Assembly: GCA_024362935.1 (NCBI GenBank)
Contig: JANCRA010000169.1
Location: 558,501 to 622,500, forward strand
Source of the DNA: Setophaga petechia
Taxonomy: Eukaryota > Chordata > Aves > Passeriformes > Parulidae
DNA: 64,000 nucleotides
Direction: 5' to 3'
The notes beneath the pieces are model-generated. The model saw only the letters and a program-made list of their open reading frames with translations. It had not been told where the DNA came from and searched no databases. Both the position numbers and the translations under genes were made by a program. Shown here piece by piece: positions 50,770-61,995 of this stretch. Position 1 is the stretch's first letter, and each line of letters opens with the position of its first letter.

Positions 50770-52312
50770 TTGCAAAGGACCAAAAGATGCAGAACGAAGC
50801 TCACAGATGTTGCACAAGCAGGGGAAAAAGACAAAGACGAAGACACAACTCGCTGGGGAAGATATGAGGGACATGGCATGGATACCTAAAAGAAAAAACA
50901 AAAATTTCTTTCCCAAAGTCAAAGCCATCAAAAGGCAGGCCATATGCCATCAAGTGCAGGCACATGCATCAGAGCTTGCCAAAATTGATCTCCGCTGAAG
51001 GCCAAAACACAAAGGAAGGACTTCCAAACTCCCTGGAATGGAGATACCATCAGAGCAATTGCAATCGGAGGAGAAAAAATAAAAATTGGGGAAATTTTGT
51101 CATTCCGAGAAAATGGCCAGCATTAAATCCGGCGCATTGCAAAGGACCAAAACATGCCAAAACTAAGCTCACAGCTGTTGCAAAAGCAGGGGAATAAGTC
51201 AAGGAGGAAGACACGACTTGCAGGGCAAGATATAAGAAACGCGGGAAGGATACCTAAGAAAAAAAACAAAGAAATTTCTTTCCCAAAATGAAAGCCATCA
51301 AAAGGCAGGCCATATGCCATCAAGTGCAGGCACATGCATCAGAGCTTGCCAAAACTGATCCCCGCTGAAGGCCAAAACACAAAGGAAGGACTTCCAAACT
51401 CCCTGGAATGGAGATACCATCAGAGCAATTGCAATCGGAGGAGAAAAAAGAAAAATTGGGGAAATTTTGTCATTCCGAGAAAATGGCCAGCATTAAATCC
51501 GGCGCATTGCAAAGGACCAAAACATGCCAAAACTAAGCTCACAGCTGTTGCAAAAGCAGGGGAATAAGTCAAGGAGGAAGACACGACTTGCAGGGCAAGA
51601 TATAAGAAACGCGGCAAGGATACCTAAAAGAAAAAAACAAAGAAATTTCTTTCCCAAAGTCAAAGCCATCAAAAGGCAGGCCATATGCCATCAAGTGCAG
51701 GCACATGCAGCAGAGCTTGCCAAAACTGATCCCCGCTGAAGGCCAAAACACAAAGGAAGGACTTCCAAACTCCCTGGAATGGAGATACCATCAAAGCAAT
51801 TGCAATCGGAGGAGAAAAAAAAAAAATTGGGGAAATTTTGTCATTCCGAGAAAATGGCCAGCATTAAATCCGGCGCATTGCAAAGGACCAAAACATGCCA
51901 AAACTAAGCTCACAGCTGTTGCAAAAGCTGGGGAATAAGTCAAGGAGGAAGACACGACTTGCTGGCGAAGATATAAGAAACACGGCATGGATACTAAGAA
52001 AACAAAAAAAAATCTTTCGCAAAGTCAAAGCCATCAAAAAGCATGGCATGCCATCTAGTGCAGGGACATGCACCAAAGATTCTTCTATTAGTCCCCATTG
52101 AAATCGCAAGATTCCGTTTCCCTTCCCGCAAGGAAATGAAATTTCCTTTCGGGAAGGGAAACGGAATCTTGCGAACCCCAAAAGAAAGACTTACAAACAC
52201 TCTGCAAAGGACATAGGATCCAAAGAAATGCAATTGAAAAAAACCCCACAAAAACCAGAAAATTCGGAGTTTTAGTCTCTTCAAAAAATGGTCTGGAAGG
52301 AACTGAGCTGCA
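50770..52312 (+). repeat. Unit 46: C-A-A-B
   Basis: C 50770-51136, A 51137-51506, A 51507-51877, B 51878-52312. Hairpin 52104-52174, loop GAA, one arm mismatch (CCCGCAAGG). Confidence 0.93.
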
Positions 52313-54226
52313 TTGCAAAGGACCAAAAGATGCAGAACTAAGCTCACAGATGTTGCACAAGCAGGGGAAAAAGACAAGAACGAAGACACAACTCGCTGGG
52401 GAAGATATGAGGGACATGGCATGGATACCTAAAAGAAAAAACAAAAATTTCTTTCCCAAAGTCAAAGCCATCAAAAGGCAGGCCATATGCCATCAAGTGC
52501 AGGCACATGCAGCAGAGCTTGCCAAAATTGATCTCCGCTGAAGGCCAAAAAACAAAGGAAGGACTTCCAAACTCCCTGGAATGGAGATACCATCAGAGCA
52601 ATTGCAATCGGAGGAGAAAAAAAAAAATTGGGGAAATTTTGTCATTCCGAGAAAATGGCCAGCATTAAATCCGGCGCATTGCAAAGGACCAAAACATGCC
52701 AAAACTAAGCTCACAGCTGTTGCAAAAGCAGGGGAATAAGTCAAGGAGGAAGACACGACTTGCAGGGCAAGATATAAGAAACGCGGGAAGGATACCTAAG
52801 AAAAAAAACAAAGAAATTTCTTTCCCAAAGTCAAAGCCATCAAAAGGCAGGCCATATGCCATCAAGTGCAGGCACATGCATCAGAGCTTGCCAAAACTGA
52901 TCCCCGCTGAAGGCCAAAACACAAAGGAAGGACTTCCAAACTCCTTGGAATGGAGATACCATCAGAGCAATTGCAATCGGAGGAGAAAAAAAAAAAATTG
53001 GGGAAATTTTGTCATTCCGAGAAAATGGCCAGCATTAAATCCGGCGCATTGCAAAGGACCAAAACATGCCAAAACTAAGCTCACAGCTGTTGCAAAAGCA
53101 GGGGACTAAGTCAAGGAGGAAGACACGACTTGCAGGGCAAGATACAAGAAACGCGGAAAGGATACCTAAAAGAAAAAAACAAAGAAATTTCTTTCCCAAA
53201 ATGAAAGCCATCAAAAGGCAGGCCATATGCCATCAAGTGCAGGCACATGCAGCAGAGCTTGCAAAAATTGATCCCCGCTGAAGGCCAAAACACAAAGGAA
53301 GGACTTCCAAACTCCCTGGAATGGAGATACCATCAGAGCAATTGCAATCGGAGGAGAAAAAAGAAAAAATTGGGGAAATTTTGTCATTCCGAGAAAATGG
53401 CCAGCATTAAATCCGGCGCATTGCAAAGGACCAAAACATGCTAAAACTAAGCTCACAGCTGTTGCAAAAGCAGGGGAATAAGTCAAGGAGGAAGACACGA
53501 CTTGCAGGGCAAGATACAAGAAACGCGGAAAGGATACCTAAAAGAAAAAAACAAAGAAATTTCTTTCCCAAAATGAAAGCCATCAAAAGGCAGGCCATAT
53601 GCCATCAAGTGCAGGAACATGCAGCAGAGCTTGCCAAAATTGATCCCCGCTGAAGGCCAAAACACAAAGGAAGGACTTCCAAACTCCCTGGAATGGAGAT
53701 ACCATCAGAGCAATTGCAATCGGAGGAGAAAAAAGAAAAAATTGGGGAAATTTTGTCATTCCGAGAAAATGGCCAGCATTAAATCCGGCGCATTGCAAAG
53801 GACCAAAACATGCCAAAACTAAGCTCACAGCTGTTGCAAAAGCAGGGGAATAAGTCAAGGAGGAAGACTCGACTTGCTGGCGAAGATATAAGAAACACCG
53901 CATGGATACTAAGAAAACAAAAAAAAATCTTTCGCAAAGTCAAAGCCATCAAAAAGCATGGCATGCCATCAAGTGCAACGACATGCACCAAAGAATCTTC
54001 TATTAGACCCCATTGAAATCGCAAGATTCCGTTTCCCTTCCCGAACTAGAATGAATTTCCTTTCGGGAAGGGAAACGGAATCTTGCGAACCCCAAAAGAA
54101 AGACTTACAATCACTCTGCAAAGGAGATAGGATCAAAAGAAATGCAATTGAAAAAAACCCCACAAAAACCAGAAAATTCGGAGTTTTAGTCTCTTCAAAA
54201 AATGGTCTGGAAGGAACTGAGCGGCA
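52313..54226 (+). repeat. Unit 47: C-A-A-A-B (disrupted hairpin)
   Basis: C 52313-52678, A 52679-53048, A 53049-53420, A 53421-53792, B 53793-54226. Hairpin region 54019-54088; the inner left arm reads CCCGAACTAGAATG, which breaks pairing near the loop. Confidence 0.93.
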
Positions 54227-54590
54227 TTGCAAAGGACCAAAAGCTGCAGAACGAAGCTCGCAGATGTTGCACAAGCAGGGGAAAAAGACAAAGACGAAGA
54301 CACAACTCGCTGGGGAAGATATGAGGGACATGGCATGGATACCTAAAAGAAAAAAAAAAAATTCTTTCCCAAAGTCAAAGCCCTCAAAAGGCAGGCCATA
54401 TGCCATCAAGTGCAGGCACATGCGGCAGAGCTTGCCAAAACTGATCCCTGCTGAAGGCCAAAACACAAAGGAAGGACTTCCAAACTCCCTGGAATGGAGA
54501 TACCATCAGAGCAATTGCAATCGGAGTAGAAAAAATAAAAATTGGGGAAATTTTGTCATTCCGAGAAAATGGCCAGCATTAAATCCGGCG
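52313..54590 (+). repeat. Copied block, partner at 59,283-61,560 (offset about 6,970 bp)
   Basis: C-A-A-A-B matches C-A-A-A-B. Shared rare variants: GGGGACTAAG (near 53101 and 60071), GTGCAACGACATG (near 53973 and 60941), CCCGAACTAGAATG (near 54041 and 61009) and CGGAGTAG in the following C (near 54523 and 61491). The third A monomer differs more, and the C at 54227 has a CTGCAG head while 61195 has ATGCAG, so small exchanges followed the copying. Confidence 0.88.
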
Positions 54591-55027
54591 CATTGCAAAG
54601 GACCAAAACATGCCAAAACAAAGCTCACAGCTGTTGCAAAAGCTGGGGAATAAGTCAAGGAGGAAGACACGACTTGCTGGCGAAGATATAAGAAACACGG
54701 CATGGATACTAAGAAAACAAAAAAAAATCTTTCGCAAAGTCAAAGCCATCAAAAAGCATGGCATGCCATCAAGTGCAGGGACATGCACCAAAGATTCTTC
54801 TATTAGTCCCCATTGAAATCGCAAGATTCCGTTTCCCTTCCCGAAAGGAAAGGAAATATCCTTTCGGGAAGGGAAACGGAATCTTGCGAACCCCAAAAGA
54901 AAGACTTACAAACACTCTGCAAAGGACATAGGATCAAAAGAAATGCAATTGAAAAAAACCCCACAAAAACCAGAAAATTCGGAGTTTTAGTCTCTTCAAA
55001 AAATGGTCTGGAAGGAACTGAGCGGCA
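54227..55027 (+). repeat. Unit 48: C-B dimer
   Basis: C 54227-54592, B 54593-55027. Hairpin region 54819-54889 with a rearranged centre (AAAGGAAAGGAAATATCC). Confidence 0.92.
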
Positions 55028-56569
55028 TTGCAAAGGACCAAAAGCTGCAGAACTAAGCTCACAGATGTTGCACAAGCAGGGGAAAAAGACAAAGACGAAG
55101 ACACAACTCGCTGGGGAAGATATGAGGGACATGGCATGGATAACTAAAAGAAAAAAAAAAAATTCTTACCCAAAGTCAAAGCCATCAAAAGGCAGGCCAT
55201 ATGCCATCAAGTGCAGGCACATGCAGCAGAGCTTGCCAAAATTGATCTCCGCTGAAGGCCAAAACACAAAGGAAGGACTTCCAAACTCCCTGGAATGGAG
55301 ATACCATCAGAGCAATTGCAATCGGAGGAGAAAAAAAAAAATTGGGGAAATTTTGTCATTCCGAGAAAATGGCCAGCATTAAATCCGGCGCATTGCAAAG
55401 GACCAAAACATGCCAAAACTAAGCTCACAGCTGTTGCAAAAGCAGGGGAATAAGTCAAGGAGGAAGACACGACTTGCAGGGCAAGATATAAGAAACGCGG
55501 GAAGGATACCTAAGAAAAAAAACAAAGAAATTTCTTTCCCAAAGTCAAAGCCATCAAAAGGCAGGCCATATGCCATCAAGTGCAGGCACATGCATCAGAG
55601 CTTGCCAAAACTGATCCCCGCTGAAGGCCAAAACACAAAGGAAGGACTTCCAAACTCCTTGGAATGGAGATACCATCAGAGCAATTGCAATCGGAGGAGA
55701 AAAAAAAAAAATTGGGGAAATTTTGTCATTCCGAGAAAATGGCCAGCATTAAATCCGGCGCATTGCAAAGGACCAAAACATGCCAAAACTAAGCTCACAG
55801 CTGTTGCAAAAGCAGGGGACTAAGTCAAGGAGGAAGACACGACTTGCAGGGCAAGATACAAGAAACGCGGAAAGGATACCTAAAAGAAAAAAACAAAGAA
55901 ATTTCTTTCCCAAAGTCAAAGCCATCAAAAGGCAGGCCATATGCCATCAAGTGCAGGCACATGCAGCAGAGCTTGCCAAAATTGATCCCCGCTGAAGGCC
56001 AAAACACAAAGGAAGGACTTCCAAACTCCCTGGAATGGAGATACCATCAGAGCAATTGCAATCGGAGGAGAAAAAAGAAAAAATTGGGGAAATTTTGTCA
56101 TTCCGAGAAAATGGCCAGCATTAAATCCGGCGCATTGCAAAGGACCAAAACATGCTAAAACTAAGCTCACAGCTGTTGCAAAAGCAGGGGAATAAGTCAA
56201 GGAGGAAGACACGACTTGCAGGGCAAGATATAAGAAACACGGCATGGATACTAAGAAAACAAAAAAAAATCTTTCGCAAAGTCAAAGCCATCAAAAAGCA
56301 TGGCATGCCATCAAGTGCAGGGACATGCACCAAAGATTCTTCTATTAGTCCCCATTGAAATCGCAAGATTCCGTTTCCCTTCCCGAAAGGAAATGTAACT
56401 TCCTTTCGGGAAGGGAAACGGAATCTTGCGAACCCCAAAAGAAAGACTTACAAACACTCTGCAAAGGACATAGGATCAAAAGAAATGCAATTGAAAAAAA
56501 CCCCACAAAAACCAGAAAATTCGGAGTTTTAGTCTCTTCAAAAAATGGTCTGGAAGGAACTGAGCGGCA
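55028..56569 (+). repeat. Unit 49: C-A-A-B with A/B chimeric monomer
   Basis: C 55028-55392, A 55393-55762, A 55763-56134, B 56135-56569. The last monomer has an A head (ATGCTAAAAC, GCAGGGCAAGATATAAG) joined near 56224-56239 to a B tail (AACACGGCATGGATACTAAG). Hairpin 56361-56431, loop GTA. Confidence 0.92.
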
Positions 56570-58109
56570 TTGCAAAGGACCAAAAGATGCAGAACGAAGC
56601 TCACAGATGTTGCACAAGCAGGGGAAAAAGACAAAGACGAAGACACAACTCGCTGGGGAAGATATGAGGGACATGGCATGGATAACTAAAAGAAAAAAAA
56701 AAAATTCTTACCCAAAGTCAAAGCCATCAAAAGGCAGGCCATATGCCATCAAGTGCAGGCACATGCAGCAGAGCTTGCCAAAATTTATCCCTGCTGAAGG
56801 CCAAAACACAAAGCAAGGACTTGCAAACTCCCTGGAATGGAGATACCATCAGAGCAATTGCAATTGGAGGAGAAATAAAAAAAATTGGGGAAATTTTGTC
56901 ATTCCGAGAAAATGGCCAGCAATAAATCCCGCGCATTGCAAAGGATCAAAACTTGCTAAAACTAAGCTCACAGCTGTTGCAAAAGCAGGGGAATAAGTCA
57001 AGGAGGAAGACACGACTTGCAAGGCAAGATATAAGAAACGCGGGAAGGATACCTAAGAAAAAAAACAAAGAAATTTCTTTCCCAAAATGAAAGCCATCAA
57101 AAGGCAGGCCATATGCCATCAAGTGCAGGCACATGCAGCAGAGCTTGCCAAAATTGATCCCCGCTGAAGGCCAAAACACAAAGGAAGGACTTCCAAACTC
57201 CCTGGAATGGAGATACCATCAGAGCAATTGCAATCGGAGGAGAAAAAAAAAAACCTGGGCAAATTTTGTCATTCCGAGAAAATGGCCAGCATTAAATCCG
57301 GCGCATTGCAAAGGACCAAAACATGCCAAAACTAAGCTCACAGCTGTTGCAAAAGCAGGGGAATAAGTCAAGGAGGAAGACACGACTTGCAGGGCAAGAT
57401 ATAAGAAACGCGGCAAGGATACCTAAGAAAAAAAACAAAGAAATTTCCTTCCCAAAGTCAAAGCCATCAAAAGGCAGGCCATATGCCATCAAGTGCAGGC
57501 ACATGCAGCAGAGCTTGCCAAAACTGATCCCCGCTGAAGGCCAAAAGACAAAGGAAGGACTTCCAAACTCCCTGGAATGGAGATACCATCAAAGCAATTG
57601 CAATCGGAGGAAAAAAAAAAAAAATTGGGGAAATTTTGTCATTCCGAGAAAATGGCCAGCATTAAATCCGGCGCATTGCAAAGGACCAAAACATGCCAAA
57701 ACTAAGCTCACAGCTGTTGCAAAAGCAGGGGAATAAGTCAAGGAGGAAGACTCGACTTGCTGGCGAAGATATAAGAAACACGGCATGGATACTAAGAAAA
57801 CAAAAAAAAATCTTTCGCAAAGTCAAAGCCATCAAAAAGCATGGCATGCCATCAAGTGCAGGGACATGCACCAAAGATTCTTCTATTAGTCCCCATTGAA
57901 ATCGCAAGATTCCGTTTCCCTTCCCGAAAGGGAATGAATTTCCTTTCGGGAAGGGAAACGGAATCTTGCGAACCCCAAAAGAAAGACTTACAAACACTCT
58001 GCAAAGGACATAGGATCCAAAGAAATGCAATTGAAAAAAACCCCACAAAAACCAGAAAATTCGGAGTTTTAGTCTCTTCAAAAAATGGTCTGGAAGGAAC
58101 TGAGCGGCA
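56570..58109 (+). repeat. Unit 50: C-A-A-B
   Basis: C 56570-56935, A 56936-57305, A 57306-57675, B 57676-58109. Hairpin 57902-57971, loop GA, one arm mismatch. Confidence 0.93.
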
Positions 58110-59282
58110 TTGCAAAGGACCAAAAGATGCAGAACTAAGCTCACAGATGTTGCACAAGCAGGGGAAAAAGACAAAGACGAAGACACAACTCGCTGGGGAA
58201 GATATGAGGGACATGGCATGGATAACTAAAAGAAAAAATAAAAAATTCTTTCCCAAAGTCAAAGCCATCAAAAGGCAGGCCATATGCCATCAAGTGCAGG
58301 CACATGCAGCAGAGCTTGCCAAAATTGATCTCCGCTGAAGGCCAAAACACAAAGGAAGGACTTCCAAACTCCCTGGAATGGAGATACCATCAGAGCAATT
58401 GCAATCGGAGGAGAAAAATAAAAAATTGGGGAAATTTTCTCATTCCGAGAAAAGGGCCAGCATTAAATCCGGCGCATTGCAAAGGACCAAAACATGCCAA
58501 AACTAAGATCACAGCTGTTGCAAAAGCTGGGGAATAATTCAAGGAGGAAGACACAACTTGCAGGGCAAGATATAAGAAACGCGGGAAGGATACCTAAGAA
58601 AAAAAACAAAGAAATTTCTTTCCCAAAGTCAAAGCCATCAAAAGGCAGGCCATATGCCATAAAGTGCAGGCACATGCAGCAGAGCTTGCCAAAACTGATC
58701 CCCGCTGAAGGCCAAAAGACAAAGGAAGGACTTCCAAACTCCCTGGAATGGAGATACCATCAAAGCAATTGCAATCGGAGGAGAAAAAAAAAAAAATTGG
58801 GGAAATTTTGTCATTCCGAGAAAACGGCCAGCATTAAATCCGGCGCATTGCAAAGGACCAAAACATGCCAAAACTAAGCTCACAGCTGTTGCAAAAGCTG
58901 GGGAATAAGTCAAGGAGGAAGACTCAACTTGCTGGCAAAGATATAAGAAACACGGCATGGATACTAAGAAAACAAAAAAAAATCTTTCGAAAAGTCAAAG
59001 CCATCAAAAAGCATGGCATGCCATCAAGTGCAGGGACATGCACCAAAGATTCTTCTATTAGTCCCCATTGAAATCGCAAGATTCCGTTTCCCTTCCCGCA
59101 AGGAAATTTCATTTCCTTTCGGGAAGGGAAACGGAATCTTGCGAACCCCAAAAGAAAGACTTACAAACACTCTGCAAAGGACATAGGATCAAAAGAAATG
59201 CAATTGAAAAAAACCCCACAAAAACCAGAAAATTCGGAGTTTTAGTCTCTTCAAAAAATGGTCTGGAAGGAACTGAGCTGCA
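58110..59282 (+). repeat. Unit 51: C-A-B
   Basis: C 58110-58476, A 58477-58847, B 58848-59282. Hairpin 59074-59144, loop TTC, with the CCCGCAAGG arm mismatch also seen at 51878. Confidence 0.93.
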
Positions 59283-61194
59283 TTGCAAAGGACCAAAAGA
59301 TGCAGAACTAAGCTCACAGATGTTGCACAAGCAGGGGAAAAAGACAAAGACGAAGACACAACTCGCTGGGGAAGATATGAGGGACATGGCATGGATACCT
59401 AAAAGAAAAAACAAAAATTTCTTTCCCAAAGTCAAAGCCATCAAAAGGCAGGCCATATGCCATCAAGTGCAGGCACATGCAGCAGAGCTTGCCAAAATTG
59501 ATCTCCGCTGAAGGCCAAAACACAAAGGAAGGACTTCCAAACTCCCTGGAATGGAGATACCATCAGAGCAATTGCAATCGGAGGAGAAAAAAAAAAATTG
59601 GGGAAATTTTGTCATTCCGAGAAAATGGCCAGCATTAAATCCGGCGCATTGCAAAGGACCAAAACATGCCAAAACTAAGCTCACAGCTGTTGCAAAAGCA
59701 GGGGAATAAGTCAAGGAGGAAGACACGACTTGCAGGGCAAGATATAAGAAACGCGGGAAGGATACCTAAGAAAAAAAACAAAGAAATTTCTTTCCCAAAG
59801 TCAAAGCCATCAAAAGGCAGGCCATATGCCATCAAGTGCAGGCACATGCATCAGAGCTTGCCAAAACTGATCCCCGCTGAAGGCCAAAACACAAAGGAAG
59901 GACTTCCAAACTCCTTGGAATGGAGATACCATCAGAGCAATTGCAATCGGAGGAGAAAAAAAAAAAATTGGGGAAATTTTGTCATTCCGAGAAAATGGCC
60001 AGCATTAAATCCGGCGCATTGCAAAGGACCAAAACATGCCAAAACTAAGCTCACAGCTGTTGCAAAAGCAGGGGACTAAGTCAAGGAGGAAGACACGACT
60101 TGCAGGGCAAGATACAAGAAACGCGGAAAGGATACCTAAAAGAAAAAAACAAAGAAATTTCTTTCCCAAAATGAAAGCCATCAAAAGGCAGGCCATATGC
60201 CATCAAGTGCAGGAACATGCAGCAGAGCTTGCCAAAATTGATCCCCGCTGAAGGCCAAAACACAAAGGAAGGACTTCCAAACTCCCTGGAATGGAGATAC
60301 CATCAGAGCAATTGCAATCGGAGGAGAAAAATAAAAAATTGGGCAAATTTTGTCATTCCGAGAAAATGGCCAGCATGAAATCCGGCGCATTGCAAAGGAC
60401 CAAAACATGCTAAAACTAAGCTCACAGCTGTTGCAAAAGCAGGGGAATAAGTCAAGGAGGAAGACACGACTTGCAGGGCAAGATATAAGAAACGCGGGAA
60501 GGATACCTAAGAAAAAAAAAAAAGAAATTTCTTTCCCAAAGTCAAAGCCATCAAAAGGCAGGCCATATGCCATCAAGTGCAGGCATATGCATCAGATCTT
60601 GCCAAAACTGATCCCCGCTGAAGGCCAAAACACAAAGGAAGGACTTCCAAACTCCCTGGAATGGAGATACCATCAGAGCAATTGCAATCGGAGGAGAAAA
60701 AAGAAAAAATTGGGGAAATTTTGTCATTCCGAGAAAATGGCCAGCATTAAATCCGGCGCATTGCAAAGGACCAAAACATGCCAAAACTAAGCTCACAGCT
60801 GTTGCAAAAGCAGGGGAATAAGTCAAGGAGGAAGACTCGACTTGCTGGCGAAGATATAAGAAACACCGCATGGATACTAAGAAAACAAAAAAAAATCTTT
60901 CGCAAAGTCAAAGCCATCAAAAAGCATGGCATGCCATCAAGTGCAACGACATGCACCAAAGAATCTTCTATTAGACCCCATTGAAATCGCAAGATTCCGT
61001 TTCCCTTCCCGAACTAGAATGAATTTCCTTTCGGGAAGGGAAACGGAATCTTGCGAACCCCAAAAGAAAGACTTACAATCACTCTGCAAAGGACATAGGA
61101 TCAAAAGAAATGCAATTGAAAAAAACCCCACAAAAACCAGAAAATTCGGAGTTTTAGTCTCTTCAAAAAATGGTCTGGAAGGAACTGAGCGGCA
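59283..61194 (+). repeat. Unit 52: C-A-A-A-B (disrupted hairpin)
   Basis: C 59283-59648, A 59649-60018, A 60019-60389, A 60390-60760, B 60761-61194. Hairpin region 60987-61056 carries the same CCCGAACTAGAATG lesion as unit 47. Confidence 0.93.
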
Positions 61195-61995
61195 TTGCAA
61201 AGGACCAAAAGATGCAGAACGAAGCTCACAGATGTTGCACAAGCAGGGGAAAAAGACAAAGACGAAGACACAACTCGCTGGGGAAGATATGAGGGACATG
61301 GCATGGACAACTAAAAGAAAAAAAAAAAATTCTTACCCAAAGTCAAAGCCATCAAAAGGCAGGCCATATGCCATCAAGTGCAGGCACATGCAGCAGAGCT
61401 TGCCAAAATTGATCTCCGCTGAATGCCAAAACACAAAGGAAGGACTTCCAAACTCCCTGGAATGGAGATACCATCAAAGCAATTGCAATCGGAGTAGAAA
61501 AAATAAAAATTGGGCAAATTTTGTCATTCCGAGAAAATGGCCAGCATTAAATCCGGCGCATTGCAAAGGACCAAAACATGCCAAAACTAAGCTCACAGCT
61601 GTTGCAAAAGCTGGGGAATAAGTCAAGGAGGAAGACACGACTTGCTGGCGAAGATATAAGAAACACGGCATGGATACTAAGAAAACAAAAAAAAATCTTT
61701 CGCAAAGTCAAAGCCATCAAAAAGCATGGCATGCCATCAAGTGCAGGGACATGCACCAAAGATTCTTCTATTAGTCCCCATTGAAATCGCAAGATTCCGT
61801 TTCCCTTCCCGAAAGGAAATTTCATTTCCTTTCGGGAAGGGAAACGGAATCTTGCGAACCCCAAAAGAAAGACTTACAAACACTCTGCAAAGGACATAGG
61901 ATCAAAAGAAATGCAATTGAAAAAAACCCCACAAAAACCAGAAAATTCGGAGTTTTAGTCTCTTCAAAAAATGGTCTGGAAGGAACTGAGCTGCA
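61195..61995 (+). repeat. Unit 53: C-B dimer
   Basis: C 61195-61560, B 61561-61995. Hairpin 61787-61857, loop TTC. Confidence 0.93.

Noticed and set aside
53958..54653. 231-codon open reading frame on the plus strand (repeated at 60926-61621)
   Set aside because: It crosses a B-C junction and runs through repeat sequence; its translation is the same basic peptide read from every monomer, broken in other copies by A-tract length changes. There is no conserved domain or start context.
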